A stretch of DNA of 64,000 nt, from positions 1-64,000 of the forward strand of contig NZ_JAEUAN010000024.1 in the NCBI RefSeq assembly GCF_019511445.1. The letters are read 5' to 3'. Origin of the DNA: Aliirhizobium wenxiniae (GTDB lineage Bacteria > Pseudomonadota > Alphaproteobacteria > Rhizobiales > Rhizobiaceae). Each line of letters opens with the position of its first letter. Position 1 is the first letter of the stretch. Of this stretch, positions 48,968 to 57,078 are shown piece by piece. The position numbers and the translations under genes were made by a program. The notes under the pieces are model-generated. The model searched no databases. It was given only the letters and a program-made list of their open reading frames with translations, and was not told where the DNA came from.

Positions 48968-50169
48968 TATTTCACCAGCTCGCAACCGGCCTTGGCAGGA
49001 TCGAGATAGGCATCCTTGCCGGGAATGGTGGCGAGCACGTTGTAATAATCCCAAGGCTCCTTGCTGTCGGCCGGTTTCTTGACCTGCAGGAGATACATGT
49101 CGTGGATCATGCGGCCATTGGCGGCCACCGTGCCGCCGCGGCCGAAGAAGTCGTCCACCGGCATGTCGCGCATAGCCTTTGCCACCGCATCGGCATCGTC
49201 CGAGCCTGCCTTTTCGACCGCCTTCAGATAATGGGTCACGGCCGAATAGGTGCCGGCATGGACCATGTTCGGCATTCGCTGGGTCTTGGCGAAGAATTTC
49301 TTGCCGAATTCGCGGCTCTGGTCGTCGAGGTTCCAGTAATAGCCTTCCGTCAGCGTCAGTCCCTGTGCCGCCTCAAGCCCGAGGCCATGGACTTCGGCCA
49401 GCGTGAAGAGCAGCGCCGCAAGGTTCTGGCCGCCCTGCGTGATGCCAAATTCGGCGGCCTGCTTGATGGTGTTCGCGGTATCGAGGCCGGCATTGGCAAG
49501 GCCGATCACCTTGGCGCCGGAAGACTGGGCCTGCAGCAGGAAGGACGAGAAATCCTGGCTGGAGAGCGGATGGCGCACCGAGCCGAGCACCTGTCCGCCA
49601 TTCGCCTTGACGTAATCGCTGGTCTGCTGTTCCAGCGAATAACCGAAGGCGTAGTCCGCGGTCAGGAAGAACCACGTATCGCCGCCCTGCTTGACCATGG
49701 CGCCGCCGGTGCCGACAGCGAGCGCATGTGTGTCATAGGCCCAATGGAAACCATAGGGGGTGCAGGCCTTGCCGGTCAGATCGACCGTGGCGGCTCCGGT
49801 GTTGATGGTGATCTTCTTCTTGTCCTTGGACAGCGCCTGCACGGCGAGACCGACCGACGAGGTGGTCAGGTCCATGATCGCATCGACCTGCTCGGTATCG
49901 TACCACTGGCGGGCGATGTTGGAGGCGACGTCGGGCTTGTTCTGGTGGTCGGCGTTTACGAGTTCGACCGGGACGCCCAGCACCTTGCCGCCGTAATCCT
50001 CGATCGCCATCTTCGCGGCCTCGACGGATGATTTTCCGCCGAAATCGGCATAGACGCCGGATTGGTCGTTTAGAATGCCGATCTTCACCTTGCCGTCGGA
50101 TGCCGATTGAGCAAATGCAGTGCCGCTCGCCAGCAGCACGGCCAGCGACGTCAGGAACGTCTTACGCAT
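48967..50169 (-). CDS. ABC transporter substrate-binding protein, LivK-like
   Basis: 400-aa type I periplasmic binding protein with a Sec signal (MRKTFLTSLAVLLASGTAFAQ). The mature start KVKIGILNDQSGVYADFGGKSSVEAAKMAIEDYGG is typical of the Leu/Ile/Val and amide-binding group. Contains YDTEQVDAIMDLTTSSVGLAVQ. First gene of livK-G-F-H-M-GMC-mmsB. With an alcohol-oxidising GMC enzyme and 3-hydroxyisobutyrate dehydrogenase downstream, the cargo may be a branched hydroxy acid or related carboxylate rather than an amino acid; that is inference. Confidence 0.88.
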   Translation of the reverse strand: MRKTFLTSLAVLLASGTAFAQSASDGKVKIGILNDQSGVYADFGGKSSVEAAKMAIEDYGGKVLGVPVELVNADHQNKPDVASNIARQWYDTEQVDAIMDLTTSSVGLAVQALSKDKKKITINTGAATVDLTGKACTPYGFHWAYDTHALAVGTGGAMVKQGGDTWFFLTADYAFGYSLEQQTSDYVKANGGQVLGSVRHPLSSQDFSSFLLQAQSSGAKVIGLANAGLDTANTIKQAAEFGITQGGQNLAALLFTLAEVHGLGLEAAQGLTLTEGYYWNLDDQSREFGKKFFAKTQRMPNMVHAGTYSAVTHYLKAVEKAGSDDADAVAKAMRDMPVDDFFGRGGTVAANGRMIHDMYLLQVKKPADSKEPWDYYNVLATIPGKDAYLDPAKAGCELVK

Positions 50170-50200
50170 AAGGTCTCCTCCCAGAGATTGCAGAGCGCTA

Positions 50201-50333
50201 ATCTGTTCAAAATTGGCAGGCCGCCCTCCTCAAAGCAGCTCTTCCATAAGCACATGGTTGAGGAAAACGGCCGTTGACGCAAGAAGCTCGCCACTATTAA
50301 TTGCAAACAGCATCTGTGCATTTTTGAACAGAT
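50201..50333. promoter_or_regulatory. Pair of inverted LysR-site-like motifs in divergent promoter region
   Basis: ATCTGTTCAAAATT (50201-50214) and the reverse complement of ATTTTTGAACAGAT (50320-50333) match at 13 of 14 positions. One sits 31 bp before the livK-like start, the other 22 bp before the divergent LysR start. The second is also part of an ATCTGT-N10-ACAGAT dyad (50312-50333). Mirror placement suggests the LysR protein binds at both promoters. Confidence 0.5.
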
Positions 50334-50355
50334 CGGCTCGAGCCGGGGAGGGGTT

Positions 50356-51264
50356 ATGAGCGGCAATCCCATCTTTACCTGGGATGACCTACAGTATTTT
50401 CTGGCGGTTGCCCGAACGGGGCAGTTGTCGACTGCGGCGCGCCACCTGCGCACCAGCCATGCCACCGTCTCGCGCCGCATCGACCGGCTTGAATTTGCCC
50501 TGAAGGTCAAGCTTTTCGAGCGCAATCCGCGTGGTTACGTGCTGACAGCGGTAGGCCAGCGGTTCGTCGAGACGGCGGAGCGGATGGAGGGGGAAGCCGA
50601 TCGCTTACAGGCCGAGATCACATCGGGCAATGCGGCGCATCAGGGCGTCGTGCGGCTGAGCGCGCCGGAGGGTTTTTCGAACTTCTTCCTTACCCATCAT
50701 CTCGGAGATTTTACCGCGCGGCATCCGAGCCTTTCATTGGAACTGGTGACGATCCAGCAGATCATGTCGCTGTCGCGCAAGGAGGCGGATATTGCGGTTG
50801 CGCTCGATCCGCCCAAGGCCGGGCCTTACCTGATCGAGAAGATCACCGACTACAAGCTCAACATCTATGGATCTAAGCGCTATCTGGCCGGTGCGGCACC
50901 GCTGAAGCGGCGGGAAGACCTGCTCGATCATCCGTTCATCGGTTATATCGAAGACATGATCTTCGCGCCGGGGCTGGATTATCTCGGCGACGTGCATCCC
51001 GGCATCAAGCCGAAATTCCAGAGTTCCAGCATTTTCGCGCAGCTGACGGCGACGCTGAACGGGCTTGGGCTCTGCATTCTGCCGCATTTCATCGCCAGCC
51101 GGCAGAGCGAACTGGAGATCGTGCTGCCCGGTGAGGTGCAGCTGACTCGGCATTATTACATCGTGCGCCATCGCGACATGAGCCGGGTTCCGCGCGTGCG
51201 GGCTGTTGCCGATTATCTGACGGCGCTGGTGCAGGATAATCAGGATGCGTTTGTGGGAGGCTGA
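50356..51264 (+). CDS. LysR-family transcriptional regulator
   Basis: 302 aa. HTH domain at about 6-65 (FTWDDLQYFLAVARTGQLSTAARHLRTSHATVSRRIDRLE), then an effector domain. The ATG follows GGGAGGGG. Divergent from the Liv-type importer operon and probably its regulator. The HTH with TSHATVSRRI places it in the subgroup that resembles GcvA/PtxR-type LysR proteins. Confidence 0.9.
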   Translation: MSGNPIFTWDDLQYFLAVARTGQLSTAARHLRTSHATVSRRIDRLEFALKVKLFERNPRGYVLTAVGQRFVETAERMEGEADRLQAEITSGNAAHQGVVRLSAPEGFSNFFLTHHLGDFTARHPSLSLELVTIQQIMSLSRKEADIAVALDPPKAGPYLIEKITDYKLNIYGSKRYLAGAAPLKRREDLLDHPFIGYIEDMIFAPGLDYLGDVHPGIKPKFQSSSIFAQLTATLNGLGLCILPHFIASRQSELEIVLPGEVQLTRHYYIVRHRDMSRVPRVRAVADYLTALVQDNQDAFVGG

Positions 51265-51278
51265 TTTTCGAGCCTCCC
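51255..51278. terminator. Stem-loop overlapping the LysR stop codon
   Basis: GGGAGGCT and AGCCTCCC form an 8-bp stem around GATTTTCG; the stop codon TGA begins in the stem. It lies between convergent genes and can serve both. A short ATTTCT run follows on the plus strand. Confidence 0.55.
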
Positions 51279-51294
51279 GGATTTCTCGCCAGAT

Positions 51295-52335
51295 TTAGAA
51301 GCTGGTGATGACGGCGATGCCGGGTGTCTCGGCCTTGTCGAGATTGACCAGTTCGGTGACGCCTTCTGAGAGGCTCACACGCTTGGAGATCAGCTGCTGC
51401 GGCTTCATCTTGCCGGCGGTCAGCATGGCAAGCATCGCGTCGTAACGCCAGGCCTGCATGCCGTGGCTGCCGTAGATTTCCAGCTCATGGCCGATGACCT
51501 GCGCCATCGGAATCTGCGGGGTCGAATGCGCGCCGAGCATCAGGCCGACCTGAACGTGGCGGCCGCGGCGGCGCAGGTTCTTGATCGAGTTGAAGCAGGT
51601 TGTCGGGTGGCCGAGCGCGTCGATCGAGACATGCGCGCCGCCCTTGGTGATTTCGCGTACGGCTTCCACCACATCCGGCACGGAGCCGCCATTGATGGTG
51701 GCGACGGCACCGCATTGGCGCGCCATGGCCAGCTTGTCTTCGGTGAGATCAATGCCGATGACGTTGGCGCCGAGGGCCGTCGCGATCATGATCGCGGAGA
51801 GGCCGACGCCGCCGCAGCCGTGGACGGCGACCCAATCACCGGGGCCGGTGCGGGCCTGATCGGCAACGGCGCGGAAGGAGGTGGCGAAGCGGCAGCCGAG
51901 GCTTGCGGCCGTTGCGTCGTCGATCTCTTCGGGAAGATGTACGAGATTGGTGTCGGCGTAATCGATCGCGACATATTCGGCAAACGAGCCCCAATGGGTG
52001 AAGCCTGGCTGGAACTGGTCGGGGCAGACTTGCTGGTTGCCGGAATGGCATTCGGCGCAATGGCCGCAGCCGGAAACGAAGGGTACGGTAACGCGGTCAC
52101 CGACCTTGAAGCGCATGACGCCCTTGCCGGTCGCCACAACCTTGCCAGCCAGTTCGTGGCCGGGAACATGGGGCAGCCTGATATCCGGGTCATGGCCCTT
52201 CCAGCCATGCCAGTCGCTGCGGCACAGACCCGTCGCGCCGACCTTGATGACCACGCCGCCGAAGGTCGGCTCGGGATCGGGAAGCGTCCTGATCTCCGGC
52301 ATCTGTTCGAACGCTTCGTAATACATGGCCTTCAT
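51295..52335 (-). CDS. Zinc-dependent alcohol dehydrogenase, medium-chain family
   Basis: 346 aa. Catalytic zinc ligands lie in [10 protein letters not shown] and VPGHELAG, and the structural-zinc lobe is [15 protein letters not shown]. The Rossmann motif is [18 protein letters not shown]. It oxidises an alcohol with NAD(P). Flanked by terminator-like hairpins on both sides, so it is probably a single-gene unit. Substrate not evident. Confidence 0.9.
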   Translation of the reverse strand: MKAMYYEAFEQMPEIRTLPDPEPTFGGVVIKVGATGLCRSDWHGWKGHDPDIRLPHVPGHELAGKVVATGKGVMRFKVGDRVTVPFVSGCGHCAECHSGNQQVCPDQFQPGFTHWGSFAEYVAIDYADTNLVHLPEEIDDATAASLGCRFATSFRAVADQARTGPGDWVAVHGCGGVGLSAIMIATALGANVIGIDLTEDKLAMARQCGAVATINGGSVPDVVEAVREITKGGAHVSIDALGHPTTCFNSIKNLRRRGRHVQVGLMLGAHSTPQIPMAQVIGHELEIYGSHGMQAWRYDAMLAMLTAGKMKPQQLISKRVSLSEGVTELVNLDKAETPGIAVITSF

Positions 52336-52365
52336 GACGCATTCCTCGCCTGTTCAATGTGGAAA

Positions 52366-52393
52366 GTCCCCGATCCTCAAGGAGGTCGGGGAC
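52366..52393. terminator. Terminator at the end of the hyuA-DUF917 operon
   Basis: GTCCCCGA and TCGGGGAC form an 8-bp stem, and the loop can add CCTC/GAGG pairs. On the minus strand it lies 38 bp past the HyuA stop and TTTCC follows; on the plus strand ATCGATTTTT follows. Confidence 0.6.
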
Positions 52394-52430
52394 ATCGATT
52401 TTTGTGCTACGGTAGCGCGGTAAACTGCGT

Positions 52431-53993
52431 TTACGAAGCCTGTTTCTGCTGATCCTTCATGAAGGCGATGTCGCCGACGACGCGGACGCGCACACGGCGG
52501 GCATCACCCGGCAGGTAGGCGATCGGGATGTCTTCCGTATCCAGCGTGACAATCGACTTCGGATCGGCGCCGGATTCGATCGCACGTTCGCGGGCGATAC
52601 GCTCGGCTTCGGCAAGCGCCTTGTCGCGCGACATCTCGGAAAACACCTGATCGACTTCACCGGAGACCTGCGCCATCGCCGCACCGAGTGCGTTGGCAAC
52701 GCCGGCATGTTCGACGCGCAGCACTTCGCTGGCGCCTTTGAGCTTTTCCGGGATGAGGAAGGCACCGCCGCCGACGGCGATCAGGCTGACGCCTTCGGCC
52801 GAGGTCTTCATCCGGTCGACGCCGTCTTCCACCATGGCTTCGATACGCTTCAGAAGGTCGGCAACCATTGCCTTGTCGAGATGCTTGACGCGGTCGCGGT
52901 CGCCGATTTCGACGAGGCCAGCAGCGACGGCAACGTCGGTCGTGGTCAGAGTATCGCCGCCGAAGACGAGCGCCTTTTCGGTGATGCGGTAGCCGACCGA
53001 GCGCGGGCCGATCTTGCGGGTTTCCGGATCGATGATCGTGCCGCCGCCGAGTGCCATGGGCAAAAGGTCGGGCATGCGGAACAGGGTGCGCACACCGCCG
53101 ACTTCGACGACGTTATTGGCTTCCCGCGGGAAACCGCCAACGAGGCAGCCGATATCGGAGGTCGTGCCGCCGACGTCGATGACCATGGCTTCCTTCAGGC
53201 CGGTGAGGAAGGCCGCACCGCGCATGGAGTTGGTCGGGCCCGACGCGAAGCTGTAGACCGGATTGGCCGCTGCGACATCCGCCAGCACGACGGTGCCGTC
53301 GTTCTGAGTGAGGTAGAAGGGCGCATTGACGCCTGCCTTGACCAGAGCATCCTTGAAGGCGTCGATCGTCTTGCGGCCGAGGCCCTGAAGGGCGGCGTTC
53401 AAAAGCGTGACGTTTTCGCGTTCCAGAAGACCGATGCGGCCGAGGGTATGCGACAGCGTGATGCGCGCATCCGGGATGACCGAACGGACGATCTCGGCTG
53501 CTTCCAGCTCGCATTCGGCAGTCAGCGGCGAGAAGAGCGCGGTGATGCCGACGGAGGTGATGCCGGCGTCGCGGATCTTCATTGCCGCGTCGCGGATTTC
53601 GTCGCGGGCAAGCGGCACCAGCGGACGGCCGTCATATTCGTGGCCGCCATGGACCATGAAGGACAGGGGATCGACGCTTTCGCGCAAGTCGTCCGGCCAG
53701 TCGATCATCGGCGGCAGCGATGCGCCGGCCGGCATGGCGATGCGGATCGCGGCGATGCGCTCGAGGCGGGCGCGCTCGACAACGGCATTGGTGAAATGCG
53801 TCGTGCCGATCATCACGGCGTCGATCGGAGATGCACCCGGCGTCTGCGAGGAGACGACGTGACCTATGGCGTTGACGACGCCCTGCATCACATCCGCTGT
53901 GGTGGGAAATTTGATGGCGGAAACGACTTTCTCGCCATCGATGAGCACGGCATCCGTATTGGTGCCGCCGACGTCAATTCCGATCCGCTTCAT
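52431..53993 (-). CDS. Hydantoinase/oxoprolinase family protein (HyuA-like, short form)
   Basis: 520 aa, shorter than stand-alone HyuA proteins of about 680 aa, as is usual for copies paired with DUF917. N-terminal MKRIGIDVGGTNTDAVLIDGEKV is the ATP-binding phosphate-1 loop of the ASKHA fold; VIDVGGTTSDIGCLVGG and LIAVGGGAFLIPEKL are further nucleotide-binding blocks. Family members open hydantoin- or oxoproline-like cyclic amides using ATP. Its ATG overlaps the stop of the DUF917 gene by 4 bp, so the two are coupled. The C terminus has an additional roughly 80-residue tail (EAERIARERAIESG...). Confidence 0.87.
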   Translation of the reverse strand: MKRIGIDVGGTNTDAVLIDGEKVVSAIKFPTTADVMQGVVNAIGHVVSSQTPGASPIDAVMIGTTHFTNAVVERARLERIAAIRIAMPAGASLPPMIDWPDDLRESVDPLSFMVHGGHEYDGRPLVPLARDEIRDAAMKIRDAGITSVGITALFSPLTAECELEAAEIVRSVIPDARITLSHTLGRIGLLERENVTLLNAALQGLGRKTIDAFKDALVKAGVNAPFYLTQNDGTVVLADVAAANPVYSFASGPTNSMRGAAFLTGLKEAMVIDVGGTTSDIGCLVGGFPREANNVVEVGGVRTLFRMPDLLPMALGGGTIIDPETRKIGPRSVGYRITEKALVFGGDTLTTTDVAVAAGLVEIGDRDRVKHLDKAMVADLLKRIEAMVEDGVDRMKTSAEGVSLIAVGGGAFLIPEKLKGASEVLRVEHAGVANALGAAMAQVSGEVDQVFSEMSRDKALAEAERIARERAIESGADPKSIVTLDTEDIPIAYLPGDARRVRVRVVGDIAFMKDQQKQAS

Positions 53994-55069
53994 GCTGCAA
54001 ACACCGATTTGAAATCAAGATCATATCCGAAGGCACGCGGGCCGACATGTTCCAGACCCTTGGGGCTGGTCAGGACATCCGGTGCCGGCAGGGCGACGAC
54101 AGTGACGCGCTGGCCGTAACGCACTGTCTCCGTGCCGATCGCTTCGCCCGACACGGTGTCGAGCAGGCAGATCAGGTCCGGCGTCATGGCGATCGGCTGG
54201 CCATCGCGGAAGGCGACTGCCCATTCGTTCTGGAAAGCGAGTTCGACTTTGGAGCCGCGATCGTCGTCCAGACCTTCGAGATGGGCCGCTCCGCGAAGGA
54301 AGCCGCCGGTCGTGGTACGATCCACGTCGGCAACCTTGCCCTTGAACAGGATCTTGCCGCCTTCATGGGCCAAAACGGCTGCAATCGGATCTGCATGGGC
54401 AGCGCGGGCTTCAAGAACCGCACGGCCGAGGCTGACGGCCTTGGTCACGGTGTGGAGCACGCCCCATTCCTTGACTTCCTTGCCGGTGCGCGGCGCCTTG
54501 CATGTGGCAGAGGTCGAGCCAACTTCGGTGCAGATCTTGCGCGAGATGCGCTCCATCCACTTCCACGACGCGGCTTTGGCAACGATCGCCTCGTTGTCGC
54601 GGCAATCGACGAGCGTCAGCGGGTACATCGGCAGGTCGCCGATGGCAAAGCTGGTCATCTGCGCTTCCGGATAGGCACGGCCCATCGCGTCGGCGTCAAC
54701 CACCGGAATGTCCAGCATGGCGGCTGCGAGGAAGGGCGACAGCGCGTTGCCGCCGCCGATTTCGACGCTCATCACGGCGCGGAATTTTCGGCCGGTATAT
54801 TCTTCCATCAGCTGCATGGCGCGGGCCAGATGAGCCGGGTCCACCAGACGTTCCTGGCCGACAAGCGGTGCGCCCATCTTGGAAACCACGGCGACGGCAT
54901 CGCCATCATCCAGTGCGTTCGGGTCGATAAGCTTGATGCGCTTGCCGTCCTTGTAGAGTTTTTTCAGGTTGAGCTGAGCCAGATAAGGACTGCCACCGCC
55001 ACCGGTCCCGAGAATCCAGGCACCAATCGCGAGGGGGTCGATCTCGCTCTCATCGAAATCACGGATCAT
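53990..55069 (-). CDS. DUF917 (S-methyl-thiohydantoin desulfurase-like) family protein
   Basis: 359-aa protein of the former DUF917 family. Blocks ILGTGGGGSPYLAQL near 20, VSKMGAPLVGQERLVDP, MSVEIGGGNALSPFLAAAMLDIPVVDADAMGRAYPE and LICLLDTVSGEAIGTETVRYGQRV are typical. From memory Pfam links one member to S-methyl thiohydantoin desulfuration; most members lack a proven reaction. First gene of the minus-strand pair, translationally coupled to hyuA. GGAGG precedes its ATG. The upstream element at 55121-55140 probably controls it. Confidence 0.85.
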   Translation of the reverse strand: MIRDFDESEIDPLAIGAWILGTGGGGSPYLAQLNLKKLYKDGKRIKLIDPNALDDGDAVAVVSKMGAPLVGQERLVDPAHLARAMQLMEEYTGRKFRAVMSVEIGGGNALSPFLAAAMLDIPVVDADAMGRAYPEAQMTSFAIGDLPMYPLTLVDCRDNEAIVAKAASWKWMERISRKICTEVGSTSATCKAPRTGKEVKEWGVLHTVTKAVSLGRAVLEARAAHADPIAAVLAHEGGKILFKGKVADVDRTTTGGFLRGAAHLEGLDDDRGSKVELAFQNEWAVAFRDGQPIAMTPDLICLLDTVSGEAIGTETVRYGQRVTVVALPAPDVLTSPKGLEHVGPRAFGYDLDFKSVFAA

Positions 55070-55120
55070 GTTTGCCTCCGAATAATGTGCTAGAACCTAG
55101 CCATGTGAGGCGAGGGCTGC

Positions 55121-55140
55121 CTATAGGGGACTGCCCCTAG
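55121..55140 (-). promoter_or_regulatory. 20-bp operator shared with the aroM operon, site 1
   Basis: On the minus strand this reads CTAGGGGCAGTCCCCTATAG. It matches the element at 56263-56282 at 18 of 20 bases, and in both cases exactly 20 bp follow before CTAGGTT or CTAGGCT, a -10-like box. It ends 51 bp before the DUF917 start. The plus-strand AroM-LuxR gene starts 75 bp away on the other side. Size, partial symmetry and position near -35 are like a lux-box for a LuxR-type activator. Confidence 0.7.
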
Positions 55141-55214
55141 AATGGGCTTGCCTTTAATTTGTGCATGTCTAGAACGAAGTTGACGATACGATCAGAAGGA
55201 CCGATTCCCTGCCC

Positions 55215-56171
55215 GTGACGAAGCATCCTCAAACTCCGTCTTCGACCATCGCGGAAGCAGCGGAACCACCCCATCGCGTGATGTTCCTGAGCGTCGGCCA
55301 GTCGCCACGTTCGGACATTATAGACGACATGCTGGAGAACCTCGATCTGCCGATAGAAGCGCTGGAAATCGGCGCTCTGGATGGGCTGTCGCCTGTAGAG
55401 ATCAATGACCTGAACGTGCGGCCCGGCGAGACCAGTATCGTCACCCGGCTTGCCGATGGCAGCAGTATCGTCGTTTCCAAGCCGCGCATTGCCGAGCGCA
55501 TGGCGAAGATCGCCGCCGCCTTCCAGCCCAACGAATTCGATCTGGTGGTGATCCTGTCGACCGGACTTTTCCGGGATTTCGAGAGCACGTGTCCGACCGT
55601 GAATGCCCAGCGCGCGATGGAATCGACGGTGATTTCGCTTGCCGCACATGGGTCTGCCGTAGGTTTGATCCAGCCGCTGGAACAGCAGATCGACGAGCTC
55701 GATATCCCGGCACTTTCGCCCTACAAGATCACCGCAAGCTATGCCGCGGATGGCGACAAGCGGTTGCTGGCGGGGGCGTTGCTCGATCTCGCGGACGCAG
55801 AGATCATCGTGTTGAATTCGGTGAGTTTTACCGAGGCCGACAGGCAGACGGTCGCCAAGGCGAGCGGTAAGCCGGTGGTGCTCGCCCGCCGCATCGTTGT
55901 CAGCGCAATTCGCCTGCTTCTGCACGGCACGCATCCGGTAGCATTGCCCGGCGTTCCGGCGGAATTTTCGGAAAAGCTGCAGCGGTTGACGCCGCGCGAG
56001 CGACAGGTGCTTTCGCTGGTGGCCGAAGGCCTGTCCAACAAGGCGATTGCGCGCCAGCTCGGCATCAGCCCGAAGACGGTCGAGATCCACCGCTCCAACG
56101 TGATGGCGAAAATGGAGGTGACGTCATCGAACGCGCTGATCCGCATGGTTGTCGCTGCGGGCCATCCGTAA
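55215..56171 (+). CDS. AroM-LuxR hybrid transcriptional regulator
   Basis: 318 aa. Residues about 22-236 form an AroM-like domain (VMFLSVGQSPRSDIIDDML at its start). Residues 257-318 form a LuxR/GerE helix-turn-helix: LTPRERQVLSLVAEGLSNKAIARQLGISPKTVEIH. The domain aligns with the AroM protein encoded next door, but the two Cys of that protein (Cys109 in LLCTG, Cys196 in MHCMGY) are Ser here (Ser115, Ser202), so it looks like an enzyme fold recruited as a sensor. Start at GTG 55215; AAGGA lies 13 bp upstream, and an ATG at 55281 is an alternative. It probably binds the twin sites at 55121 and 56263. Confidence 0.85.
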   Translation: MTKHPQTPSSTIAEAAEPPHRVMFLSVGQSPRSDIIDDMLENLDLPIEALEIGALDGLSPVEINDLNVRPGETSIVTRLADGSSIVVSKPRIAERMAKIAAAFQPNEFDLVVILSTGLFRDFESTCPTVNAQRAMESTVISLAAHGSAVGLIQPLEQQIDELDIPALSPYKITASYAADGDKRLLAGALLDLADAEIIVLNSVSFTEADRQTVAKASGKPVVLARRIVVSAIRLLLHGTHPVALPGVPAEFSEKLQRLTPRERQVLSLVAEGLSNKAIARQLGISPKTVEIHRSNVMAKMEVTSSNALIRMVVAAGHP

Positions 56172-56262
56172 CAAAAATAATCTCAATTGCGTAAGAAAAT
56201 TGCGTGAAAAAGGCGATTTGCCTAAAAAATGATCGCAAAAGATCTTTCCGAATTGTTACCCA

Positions 56263-56282
56263 CTAGGGGCATTACCCTATAG
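56263..56282 (+). promoter_or_regulatory. 20-bp operator shared with the DUF917 operon, site 2
   Basis: CTAGGGGCATTACCCTATAG, followed after 20 bp by CTAGGCT. Same sequence, orientation and spacing as site 1 relative to its gene. It ends 52 bp before the aroM start. No third copy was seen in the window. Confidence 0.7.
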
Positions 56283-56308
56283 TGAAGTCGCGCATTCGAG
56301 CGCTAGGC

Positions 56309-56334
56309 TCCCTGCCAACAAGATAAAGCAGGGA
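56309..56334 (+). promoter_or_regulatory. Hairpin covering the aroM Shine-Dalgarno
   Basis: TCCCTGC (56309-56315) can pair with GCAGGGA (56328-56334), which contains the AGGGA ribosome-binding sequence and abuts the ATG at 56335. A 12-nt A-rich loop lies between. Could limit translation of aroM; strength modest. Confidence 0.35.
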
Positions 56335-57027
56335 ATGAACGAGAGCATGGCTTCCACATCCAAGATTGCCTTCGTGACTATCGGTCAGACACCACGCGTC
56401 GACCTCGTACCTGAAATGATGGCCGAAATTACCCTCGGCCTGCCGGAAGGCCGTATCGTGCATGAAGAGTTCGGCGTGCTGGACGGTATGAGCCCGGCGG
56501 AACTCGATGCAATGCGCGCCAGGGATGGCGAGCATTCGTTTGCGACGCGTCTTGCGAGCGGCGAGGAGATCGTTTCTTCGAAGGCGCTGACGGAAGAGAA
56601 GCTCAACGTGCTTCTACAGAAGATCGATGGCGAAGGTTTCGATCTGATCGTTCTTCTGTGCACCGGCACGAAGATCGAGCCTTTGAAGAATACGCTCGTG
56701 GTCGAGGCCCAGCGGATCGTCGATTCCACCGTCGAGGCGCTTGCCGCTTCTGCCCGCAAGCTTGGCGTCATTGTGCCGCTCGAACGGCAGATTCGGGATT
56801 TCGAAGAGCGTCATGTGCTGCCGGGCAATCCGAGCCTCGTTTCCGCATCGCCTTATGCCGGCGACGAGATGGCTGAGCGGGCGAAGCTGCTGGACGGTTG
56901 CGATCTCATCGTCATGCATTGCATGGGCTATTCGGCCGAGATGCATGAGGAAGTACGTAAATCGATCGATGCGCCGGTGCTTCTGTCGCGCCGGTTGGTG
57001 GCGAGCGTCGTTCGCCAGATGCTTTAA
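56335..57027 (+). CDS. AroM family protein
   Basis: 230 aa, Asp/Glu-racemase-like fold. The opening KIAFVTIGQTPRVDLVPEMM is the AroM signature. Two Cys at positions expected for catalysis in the superfamily are present (Cys109 in VLLCTG, Cys196 in MHCMGY). E. coli AroM has no proven reaction; relatives of the wider fold racemise or hydrolyse amino-acid derivatives such as hydantoins. Together with DUF917 and HyuA this suggests it processes a chiral cyclic amide. Start uncertain: AGGGA is almost adjacent to ATG 56335, and ATG 56347 is the alternative. Followed after 51 bp by an importer operon. Confidence 0.85.
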   Translation: MNESMASTSKIAFVTIGQTPRVDLVPEMMAEITLGLPEGRIVHEEFGVLDGMSPAELDAMRARDGEHSFATRLASGEEIVSSKALTEEKLNVLLQKIDGEGFDLIVLLCTGTKIEPLKNTLVVEAQRIVDSTVEALAASARKLGVIVPLERQIRDFEERHVLPGNPSLVSASPYAGDEMAERAKLLDGCDLIVMHCMGYSAEMHEEVRKSIDAPVLLSRRLVASVVRQML

Positions 57028-57078
57028 GGGTTGAAAGTCAGTCTGATCTAAAAGCCGTCTAATAAGAGAGGGAACTAC

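Noticed and set aside
52707-54119. 470-codon plus-strand open frame
   Set aside because: Antisense to the HyuA-like gene, whose nucleotide-binding motifs are intact.
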